Of a DNA stretch of 64,000 bases, positions 57,655 to 64,000 are shown piece after piece. Origin of the DNA: Saccharopolyspora sp. NFXS83 (lineage in GTDB: Bacteria; Actinomycetota; Actinomycetes; Mycobacteriales; Pseudonocardiaceae). The DNA lies in contig NZ_JAPFGB010000012.1 of NCBI RefSeq assembly GCF_026241095.1, forward strand, positions 62,001 through 126,000, given 5' to 3'. How positions within the stretch are numbered: the stretch's first letter is position 1; every line of letters begins with the position of its first letter. The translations under genes and the position numbers were made by a program. Under the pieces are notes generated by a model, which had not been told where the DNA came from, made no database searches, and saw only the letters and a program-made list of their open reading frames with translations.

Positions 57655-60024
57655 TCAGTTCTCGTCCGGCCGCACCGGATCCCCACGCTCGACGACCTCG
57701 CGGCCCTCCCCTTCGGCAACGATGGCGATGTCCCCGGACTCGTCGGTCCGCTGGATCCGCACTCCCATCCGCATCAGCGCGTCCATGATCAACGGGCTGG
57801 GGTGGCCGTAGTCGTTGCCCGCTCCGACGCTGATCACGGCGAGCTGCGGGCGCACCGCCGTGAGCAGCGCGGGCGTGGTGTAGCGCGAACCGTGGTGCGG
57901 CACCTTGAGCACCTCCGCGCGGAGATCGACCCCCGCCGACAGCAGTTCGGCTTGGCCGGGCAGTTCGACGTCCCCGGTGAGCAGCACGCGACCGGCCGGA
58001 GTCGTCGCTTTGACCACCAACGAAGCGTCGTTGGCGTCGTCGGCTGACCTGGTCCGCGCCAACTCGCCCCGCGGGCCGAGCACGTCGAGCACCAGCTCCG
58101 GCCAGCGCAGCCGCTGCCCCGCGTGCAGCGGGAGGACCCGAGCCCCGTGCGCGCGAGCGGTCGCCCGCACCTCCCGCGCCGCCCAAGCGGGTTCGTTCAG
58201 CGGGCCGACCGCGACCGAACCCACTCGCCGCCCGGACAGCACCGCCGGGAGCCCGCTGACGTGATCGGCGTGCAAGTGGGTCAGCAGCACCAGCGGCACG
58301 CTGCGAATCCGCAACCGTCGCAGGCATTCGGCCATCAGCACCGGGTCCGGCCCGGTGTCGATGACGACCGCTTCGCGGTCGCGCCCGGTGGCCAGCACCA
58401 GGCCGTCGCCCTGCCCGACGTCGCAGGCCACCAGGGCCCAGCCCGGCACCGGCCACGGCGCCACCTGGTGCCGGATCGGGATCACCACCACCACGGCGAT
58501 CAGCACCAAGCTCACCAGGACCAGCCGGGCGATGCGACCGCGCAGCACGATCAGGGCGATCACCGAGAGCACCGTTAGCAACGCCCCGCCCAGCACCCCC
58601 GAGGGCCAGCCGAACGAGGCGCCCGGCACCGCCGCCGCGTGCCGCGCCACCGCGAGCACCCACTCCAGCTCCGGGCCCGCCAGCCACACCAGCGCGGTGG
58701 CCAACGGAGCGGAGATCGGAGCCAGCACCGTGGCCGCCACGCCCAGCACGGTCGCGGGCGCGACGAGCGGCCCGGCGAGCAGGTTCGCCGCCACCGCGAC
58801 GAGGCTGACCTCCCCGGAGATCGCCGCCACCAGCGGAGCCGTGACCAAGTGCGCCGCCGCCGGCACCGCCAGCGACTCGGCGATCCCGACCGGCACTCCC
58901 CTGGCGTGCATCGCGCCCGCCCACACCGGCGCCAGCACGACCAGCCCGGCCGTCGCCGCCACCGACAGCGCGAAGCCCACCGTGGTGGCCAAGCCGGGAG
59001 CGAGCAGCAGCAGGCCGATGACGCTGGCCGACAAGATGGGCATCGCCGAGCGCTCCCGTCCCATCGCCAGGGCGAACAACGTGATCGCGCCCATCACGGC
59101 GGCCCGCAGCACGCTCGGCTCCGGCCCGGCGAGCACCACGAATCCGGCCATCGCCAGCGCGGCGCCCACCGAGGAGAGCACTGGTCCTGCTCCAGCCAGC
59201 CGCAGCACCAGCAGCACCGCTCCGCACACGATGGCGAGGTTCGCCCCGGAGACCGCCATCAAGTGGGTCAGCCCCGCGGTGTCGAACTGCTCCACGATCT
59301 CCGGCGGTAGCCGACCGGTATCGCCGACCACCAGTCCGGGCAGCAGACCGGCGGCGGCCGGGCCCAGCACCCCTCGCGAAGTCGAGCGCAGTCCTTCGCG
59401 GAGGTCTTCCGCCACCCGTTGCCAGCCGGGCGGCGGGAGCACCTGGGCCGGCGGCCGGTTGACCTGGACAGCGGCTGCCAGCAGTTCCCCGCCGCGCGGT
59501 GGAACCGCCCTCCCGGTCACCGTCATCTCCTGGCCCGCGATCAAGGTCCGCCACTGCGCCGTGGGCACCAGCAGCAGCGCCCTGCCACCGACCCGGGTCC
59601 GCCCCTCGCCGGTGTCGACGGAGCTCAGCCGCACGTGCGCCAAGGAACGGTCCTGGGCACGCCGCGCGCCGTAGGACGCGCCCTGCAGCGGACGCGGCGG
59701 TTCCGCGAGCGTGGCTCGCAGCGTCACCCGCTCGCCCTGCTGCGCCGCGACGCGCAACGGGTGCGTGCTGACCGCGTGGGCGCGCACCGCGATGCCCGCG
59801 CCGGCAACACCGGCGATGATCAGCACCGCGAGCAGGCCGTTGCGCCACGCCCGGCCCCGCACCGACCACGCCACCACCAGCAGCACCGCCGACGAGCACG
59901 CGAGGACCGTCGCCGGGACCCAGCCGCCGAGCAGCCCGACCAGCGTCACCGCCCAGGTCACGAGGGCCGCCGGAACGAGCCGCAGGTCGAGCAGCGCCGA
60001 GTGCGGGAAGGACGTCGCCCTCAC
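57655..60024 (-). CDS. comEC: ComEC/Rec2 competence protein
   Basis: The 789-residue protein has N-terminal transmembrane helices, an OB-like DUF4131 region, and the competence domain with GLLPGLVVGDTGRLPPEIVEQFDTAGLTHLMAVSGAN. A C-terminal metallo-beta-lactamase domain carries LLTHLHADHVSGLP, LLTGDVELPGQ and VPHHGSRY. ComEC forms the DNA uptake channel. The GTG overlaps the comEA stop (GTGA). Natural transformation in this group is not established. Confidence 0.93.
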   Translation of the reverse strand: MRATSFPHSALLDLRLVPAALVTWAVTLVGLLGGWVPATVLACSSAVLLVVAWSVRGRAWRNGLLAVLIIAGVAGAGIAVRAHAVSTHPLRVAAQQGERVTLRATLAEPPRPLQGASYGARRAQDRSLAHVRLSSVDTGEGRTRVGGRALLLVPTAQWRTLIAGQEMTVTGRAVPPRGGELLAAAVQVNRPPAQVLPPPGWQRVAEDLREGLRSTSRGVLGPAAAGLLPGLVVGDTGRLPPEIVEQFDTAGLTHLMAVSGANLAIVCGAVLLVLRLAGAGPVLSSVGAALAMAGFVVLAGPEPSVLRAAVMGAITLFALAMGRERSAMPILSASVIGLLLLAPGLATTVGFALSVAATAGLVVLAPVWAGAMHARGVPVGIAESLAVPAAAHLVTAPLVAAISGEVSLVAVAANLLAGPLVAPATVLGVAATVLAPISAPLATALVWLAGPELEWVLAVARHAAAVPGASFGWPSGVLGGALLTVLSVIALIVLRGRIARLVLVSLVLIAVVVVIPIRHQVAPWPVPGWALVACDVGQGDGLVLATGRDREAVVIDTGPDPVLMAECLRRLRIRSVPLVLLTHLHADHVSGLPAVLSGRRVGSVAVGPLNEPAWAAREVRATARAHGARVLPLHAGQRLRWPELVLDVLGPRGELARTRSADDANDASLVVKATTPAGRVLLTGDVELPGQAELLSAGVDLRAEVLKVPHHGSRYTTPALLTAVRPQLAVISVGAGNDYGHPSPLIMDALMRMGVRIQRTDESGDIAIVAEGEGREVVERGDPVRPDEN

Positions 60025-60914
60025 ACCTGGACCAGCTCGCGCAGCTTCGACAACCGGGTGTCGCCGATGCCTTCGACGTCCTGCAACTGATCGACGGAGC
60101 TGAAGCGCCCGTGCCGGGTGCGCCACTGCACGATCCGTTCCGCCATGACCTTGCCGACTCCGGGCAGCGCATCGAGTTGCTCCTCAGTAGCGGTGTTGAG
60201 GTCGACCTTCGTCGACGACGTCCCTGGTCCAGGACCCGGCTGGACCTGCCCGGCGTTCGCGCCCGGTGGTACCGGGACGGCGACGTAGAGCTGCTCGCCG
60301 TCGGCCAGCCGCCGAGCCAGGTTGAGCGCGGTGATGTCGGTTCCCGCGTTCGTGCCGCCCGCGGCTTCCAGCGCGTCCGCCACGCGGGCGCCGGACGGCA
60401 CGGTGACCAGGCCGGGGCGCGCGACCTCGCCGACGACGCTGATCACCAGGTCCGGCGGCGGAGCGGGTGGTGCCGGGGCGGCCGGTGCCATTGGGACGGG
60501 CAGCGGCGGGCTCGGAGCGGGTTCGGCCACCGGGCGATCCACCCAGGTGGTGACGATGACGACGATGAGGGCGAGGACCGCCGCGAGCAGCAGCCCGAGC
60601 CGTCCCGCGCGACCGGGGTCGAGCCTGGCCCCCAGCACGGATTCGGGCAGCCACCGCTGCAGCACCCGCCGGGTTCGGGTGTCCGGTTGCGCCGTGGCGC
60701 AATGCCGTCCGGGGGATTCAGGGCCGGCGCGCGAATCGTGCTCGATTCCGGAATCGAGCGGATCCGCGGTGTCGCCGTGTCGGTGGGAATCCCGCTCTTG
60801 CGCTCGGGACTCACGATCGGCCTGCTGTTTCAGCGCGAGCAGGCGAGCGCGCGGGGTGGTCGCGGATTCGGGGGGATCGTGGAGAACTCCGCGGAGGCGG
60901 GTGGTGGCAGCCAT
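60021..60914 (-). CDS. comEA: ComEA-like helix-hairpin-helix DNA-binding protein
   Basis: The 297-residue protein has a long cytoplasmic N-terminus (1-108), one transmembrane helix (about 109-126), and a Pro-rich extracellular linker. An SLBB domain follows (about 158-215; VVGEVARPGLVTVPSGARVADAL). Two HhH motifs end the protein (VDLNTATEEQLDALPGVGKVMA, DVEGIGDTRLSKL). It would bind incoming DNA for ComEC. The ATG follows TAGCGT by 7 nt, so the message is probably leaderless. Confidence 0.92.
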   Translation of the reverse strand: MAATTRLRGVLHDPPESATTPRARLLALKQQADRESRAQERDSHRHGDTADPLDSGIEHDSRAGPESPGRHCATAQPDTRTRRVLQRWLPESVLGARLDPGRAGRLGLLLAAVLALIVVIVTTWVDRPVAEPAPSPPLPVPMAPAAPAPPAPPPDLVISVVGEVARPGLVTVPSGARVADALEAAGGTNAGTDITALNLARRLADGEQLYVAVPVPPGANAGQVQPGPGPGTSSTKVDLNTATEEQLDALPGVGKVMAERIVQWRTRHGRFSSVDQLQDVEGIGDTRLSKLRELVQV

Positions 60915-60921
60915 GCCATCG

Positions 60922-60927
60922 ACGCTA
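60922..60927 (-). promoter_or_regulatory. -10 box (TAGCGT) of the comEA-comEC transcript
   Basis: On the minus strand TAGCGT is followed by 7 nt and ATG, the same geometry as the other leaderless starts here. Confidence 0.45.
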
Positions 60928-61057
60928 GAAGTCCGTTCCGGCCGCGACCAGACCCAATGTCAGGATCTGTGGATGAATCGATGACCTGTGGAAAACTCGA
61001 CCGTCGAATTCACTCGAAAGCAGATGTATCCGCTATTCATCGGAATGAATCGCAGGA

Positions 61058-61918
61058 TCAAGCGGTAGGCCGCCAGCCTCCCGGCAGCACCACAGCACCC
61101 AGCGCTCCGGGCCCGATGTGCGCCCCCACCACCGGCCCCACCTCGGACACCACGCACTCCAACGCCGCCGACGCGTGCTTGCGCAACTGCTCCGCGAGCC
61201 GCTCCGCCCACTCGGGAGCGGCCAGGTGGTGGATCGCGACCGACACCGGCCCCTCCTCCGCGGGCCGGCACACCAGGTCGAGCAGCCGGGCGTGCGCACG
61301 CGCCGTGGTCCGCACCTTCTCCAGCAGCTCCACCCGACCGTCGTGCACGTGCAGCAGCGGTTTGATCGCCAGCGCCGTGCCCAGCACGGCGGCCGCGGCG
61401 CCGATCCGGCCGCCGCGGCGCAGGTGCTCCAAGGTCTGCACCGAGAACAACGTCCTGGTCCGCTGGGCGATCAACGCGGCCCGGCTCTCCACCGCGGACA
61501 GGCTCGCCCCGCCGCGGGCGCTCTCCGCCGCGCCCAACGCGGCGAAACCCAGCCCCATCGCGGTGGATCGGGAATCGACGACGCGCACCCGCTCCGGGTC
61601 GACCTCCCGCGCCGCCAGCCGCGCGGCGTCCCAGGTGCCCGACAAGCGGCGGGACAGGTGGATGGAGACCACCCCGTCGGCGCCGGCGGACAACGCCTCC
61701 CGGTAAGCCGCCGCGAACTCGCCGACGCTCGCGCCCGAGGTCGTCACCCGCTGCTTGCGGTCCCACGCCGCCAGCAGCCGCCCCGAATCGAACTCGTGCT
61801 CCGGTACCGGCTCGGCGGACTGCACGCTGACGTGCAGCGGTACCACCTGGACCGCGTGCCGCTGCGCGAATCCGGTCGGCAGGTACGCGGTCGAATCGGT
61901 GATGACGGCTACGGACAC
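61058..61918 (-). CDS. DegV family fatty-acid-binding protein
   Basis: The 286-residue protein has VAVITDSTAYLP, QRVTTSGASVGEF, GVVSIHLSRRLSGTWDAARLAA and VVDSRSTAMGLGF, the DegV fold that binds acyl chains. Some relatives present fatty acids to a kinase. The GTG start follows TAGGGT by 7 nt. The place between comEA and the phosphatase gene matches mycobacteria. Confidence 0.92.
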   Translation of the reverse strand: MSVAVITDSTAYLPTGFAQRHAVQVVPLHVSVQSAEPVPEHEFDSGRLLAAWDRKQRVTTSGASVGEFAAAYREALSAGADGVVSIHLSRRLSGTWDAARLAAREVDPERVRVVDSRSTAMGLGFAALGAAESARGGASLSAVESRAALIAQRTRTLFSVQTLEHLRRGGRIGAAAAVLGTALAIKPLLHVHDGRVELLEKVRTTARAHARLLDLVCRPAEEGPVSVAIHHLAAPEWAERLAEQLRKHASAALECVVSEVGPVVGAHIGPGALGAVVLPGGWRPTA

Positions 61919-61925
61919 GCGCGCA

Positions 61926-61931
61926 ACCCTA
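61926..61931 (-). promoter_or_regulatory. -10 box (TAGGGT) of the degV gene
   Basis: On the minus strand TAGGGT is followed by 7 nt and GTG, so the mRNA is probably leaderless. Confidence 0.45.
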
Positions 61932-61972
61932 AGGTCCGGCCGCCGCGCGCACCCTCGAGGGTGACCAGGCGC

Positions 61973-62584
61973 TCAGGCAGGCATGCCGCCGTTGTACGTG
62001 GTCAGCCGCCAGCGACCGGTGACCGCGTGCCGCGTCAGTACCACCCAGTGGCAGTTCGAGACCCCGCCGAGGCCGGGCCACATCTCCACCGGCCATTCCA
62101 GCAGCCGGGCCGTCAAACCGGTGATCAGCCCGCCGTGCGCGCACACCAGCGCGGTCGCCCGGTGAGCGGAGTCGAGCTCGTCGACGACCTCGAACGCGCG
62201 CTCGGCGACCTCCACGCGGGACTCGCCGCCGGGCGGAGCCCAAGTCGAATCGGACCGCCACACCGCCATCGAACCCGGCCAGCCGTGCTCGACCTCAGCG
62301 CCGCTGAGGCCCTGCCACTCGCCCAAGTGCGTCTCGCGCAGCCGCTTGTCCTGCCGCACCGGCATGCCGGAGACCTCGGTGAACGCGGCTGCGGTCGCGC
62401 TCGCCCGTCGCAGGTCCGACCCGACGGCGACCTCCGGCTCGAACGCCGCGATCGCCGGGGCCGCCCGGTGCGCCTGCGCGATGCCGTTCTCGGTCAGCGA
62501 GGTGTCGAGATGCCCCTGGATGCGTCCAGCGGCGTTGTAGTCCGTCTCGCCGTGCCGCCACAGCACCAGGCGATCCAAGCTCAC
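61973..62584 (-). CDS. Histidine phosphatase (GpgP-like)
   Basis: The 203-residue protein has the branch-1 motif LWRHGETDYNAAGRIQGHLD and the second catalytic His in VCAHGGLITG, with GEWQGLSG between. In mycobacteria the gene here encodes glucosyl-3-phosphoglycerate phosphatase; that function is likely but not proven by sequence. Its GTG overlaps the rsfS stop (GTGA). Confidence 0.88.
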   Translation of the reverse strand: MSLDRLVLWRHGETDYNAAGRIQGHLDTSLTENGIAQAHRAAPAIAAFEPEVAVGSDLRRASATAAAFTEVSGMPVRQDKRLRETHLGEWQGLSGAEVEHGWPGSMAVWRSDSTWAPPGGESRVEVAERAFEVVDELDSAHRATALVCAHGGLITGLTARLLEWPVEMWPGLGGVSNCHWVVLTRHAVTGRWRLTTYNGGMPA

Positions 62585-62973
62585 TCGACGCCGTCCTGCT
62601 GCTCAGCCGGAACGGCGCTGTCGACGAAGTCGATGCGCGGGCAGTCCTTCCACAGCCGCTCCAGCTCGTACACCGAACGCTCGTCGGCGTGCTGCACGTG
62701 CACCACGACCTCGACGAAGTCGAGCAGCACCCAGCGCCCCTCGCGGGCGCCTTCCCTGCGCACCGGCTTGGTGCCCGCGGCGCGCATCTTCTCCTCGACG
62801 GCCTCGACGATCGAGTCGACCTGGCGCTCGTTCGGCGCCGAGGCGATCACGAAGCAATCGGTGATCACCAGCTGCTCGGAGACGTCGAGCAGCACGAGGT
62901 CGTTCGCCTTCTTGTCCGCCGCGGCCTGCGCCGCGACGAGGGCCAGCCTGCGGGCTTCCTCAGTGGCTGCCAC
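62581..62973 (-). CDS. rsfS: Ribosomal silencing factor RsfS
   Basis: RsfS binds L14 and blocks subunit joining in starvation. The 130-residue protein has ALVAAQAAADKKANDLVLLDVSEQLVITDCFVIASAPNERQVDSIVEAVEE and WVLLDFVEVVVHVQHADERSVYELERLWKDCP. The GTG at 62973 has AGAGGAG 4 nt upstream, which decides it over a longer frame. It normally follows nadD; here a GNAT gene on the other strand lies between. Confidence 0.94.
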   Translation of the reverse strand: MAATEEARRLALVAAQAAADKKANDLVLLDVSEQLVITDCFVIASAPNERQVDSIVEAVEEKMRAAGTKPVRREGAREGRWVLLDFVEVVVHVQHADERSVYELERLWKDCPRIDFVDSAVPAEQQDGVE

Positions 62974-63220
62974 GTCACTCCTCTCAGGCGGGCACGGTTC
63001 CGCCCACGCGCCCCAGGATAGCCAGCCCCACCACACCCATTACGACCACCGGGGTGCGCACGGGACGTGGACCACCACGACGCGTTCCGCAGAGTTCACG
63101 ACTTCGGAACTTCCGAACAGGTGCGCGACCCCGCGGCAGTTGCTCCGATGCGCCGATCTCGATAATCGGTTGCGCCGATTCGGACACTGGATGCGAGGTC
63201 AACGAGAGGGGCGGGCGGGA

Positions 63221-63718
63221 ATGCGGACCGCAGTTCCGGGCGACGAGCCGGAACTCTCACGAATCGTGCACGGCGCATGGTCTTGGGAATCGTCGGTGTT
63301 TCCACGGCCGTCGCTCGATGCCCCCGTCTTCACCGAGCCGACCCTCCCCGAGAACGTCCTCGTAGCCGTCGAGAACGCGCGTCCGCTGGGTTTCGCGAAA
63401 CTGGTCCCGAGTTCACTCGCCCATCCCAAGATCGGACTCGCCACCGCCCACGTCCAAGTGATCTACGGGTGCTCGGTCGCCCCGGAGCACCAAGGACGCG
63501 ACGTGGGGACCGCGTTGCTGCACGCGATCCGGCGGGAGTCCGTCGCGCGCGGCGCACGCCGGATCACGTTGAAGGTGCTCGGCTCCAACCCCCGCGCTCA
63601 AACGCTGTACCACCGGCACGGCTACCGGGTCGAAGGAATCCTGCGGGGCGAGTTCTTCCTGCAGGGGAACTACGTCGACGACGTCCTGATGGCACTGGAC
63701 CTCAGCGCCGCCGCATGA
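63221..63718 (+). CDS. GNAT N-acetyltransferase
   Basis: The 165-residue protein has the acetyl-CoA motif VQVIYGCSVAPEHQGRDVGTALLHAI and the C-terminal GSNPRAQTLYHRHGYRVEGILRGEFFL, close to RimJ/RimL-like or antibiotic N-acetyltransferases. GGGCGGGCGGGA precedes the ATG. A GATAAT at 63161 with TTGCTC 15 nt upstream may be its promoter. It is inserted on the plus strand within the minus-strand nadD-rsfS pair. Confidence 0.87.
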   Translation: MRTAVPGDEPELSRIVHGAWSWESSVFPRPSLDAPVFTEPTLPENVLVAVENARPLGFAKLVPSSLAHPKIGLATAHVQVIYGCSVAPEHQGRDVGTALLHAIRRESVARGARRITLKVLGSNPRAQTLYHRHGYRVEGILRGEFFLQGNYVDDVLMALDLSAAA

Positions 63719-63740
63719 TCCGGCCCGACCCGACGACCGG

Positions 63741-64000
63741 TCACGGTCCCCACTCCGGTGCCGGTGAGCCGTCTTCGGCGCGGTAGAGGCCGCGCTTGGT
63801 GATGTACTGGACGATTCCGTCGGGTACCAGGTACCAGACGGGCAGGCCCGCGTTCACGCGTTCGCGGCAGCCGGTGGAGGAGATCGCCATCGCCGGGATC
63901 TCCACCAGCGACACCGAACCCTGCGGCAGGTGCGCGTCGTCGAGCGAGTAGCCGGGGCGCGTGACACCGATGAAGTGCGCGAGCTCGAACAGCTCCTCCA
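63741..64000 (-). CDS. nadD: Nicotinate-nucleotide adenylyltransferase, C-terminal part
   Basis: The fragment translates to about 86 residues ending at a TGA at 63741-63743. It has [16 protein letters not shown], the ISST-x-x-R motif of NadD, followed by [18 protein letters not shown] and a short tail. NadD makes nicotinate adenine dinucleotide. The 5' part lies beyond the right window edge. The place next to rsfS is conserved. Confidence 0.9.
   Translation of the reverse strand, partial: EELFELAHFIGVTRPGYSLDDAHLPQGSVSLVEIPAMAISSTGCRERVNAGLPVWYLVPDGIVQYITKRGLYRAEDGSPAPEWGP

Noticed and set aside
55097-60172. A single 1691-codon minus-strand frame covering holA, thrC and part of comEC
   Set aside because: Only the last 327 codons look like a protein family (HolA). 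The rest is antisense to thrC or out of frame with comEC.

Overview
The window is high-GC actinobacterial DNA, most likely from a Pseudonocardiaceae member such as Saccharopolyspora. That placement is an inference from codon bias, many GTG starts, many leaderless promoters, and two core gene orders shared with Mycobacterium and Streptomyces. It holds about 57 credible protein genes, most at ordinary actinobacterial density. I saw no tRNA, rRNA, CRISPR array, insertion sequence or phage.

Layout. 1-12 kb is a minus-strand core block: GNAT (partial), recO, a DUF2752 gene with two CD225/dispanin-like membrane genes, era, a degenerate cytidine deaminase, a CNNM/CBS protein, ybeY, phoH, a HIT protein, dnaJ, hrcA, hemW. 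The spacer between the HIT gene and dnaJ is unusually long and structured, and the rsmE gene usual at that point is missing. 12-18 kb is a plus-strand assimilatory sulfate reduction operon: a short Cys-containing leader peptide, sulfite reductase, a zinc ribbon, APS reductase, cysD, cysN and a sirohydrochlorin chelatase, closed by a terminator. 18.6-26.6 kb holds two large adjacent genes that together carry five ADP-ribosylglycohydrolase (ARH/DraG) modules. The first also has an N-terminal SseB-like domain. Only two modules keep the metal-binding residues. This is the most unusual region.

26.6-42 kb is metabolic. It has an enoyl-CoA hydratase; a barstar-like gene with two small membrane proteins; a valine (isobutyrate) operon mmsA-acyl-CoA dehydrogenase-HIBYL-CoA hydrolase-mmsB; a sugar or polyol cassette (DhaKL-type kinase, GntP permease, SDR, TIM-barrel isomerase) read away from a GntR regulator across a palindromic operator; a methyltransferase; a MOSC protein; and a nitronate monooxygenase. 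42-54 kb has a small secreted peptide, a Uma2-family protein, aceA divergent from a RamB-type regulator, a LysR regulator, a large arylsulfatase, lepA, a VOC protein, a cold-shock protein and a TSUP transporter. 54.6-64 kb is the conserved rpsT-holA-comEC-comEA-degV-phosphatase-rsfS-nadD neighbourhood, interrupted by a plus-strand thrC behind an S-box SAM riboswitch and by a GNAT gene.

Across the window, at least nine genes have a TANNNT -10 box 6-8 nt from the start codon, which indicates leaderless mRNAs. A dispersed intergenic repeat with a conserved end and hairpin occurs in two long copies, one shorter inverted copy and one end fragment.
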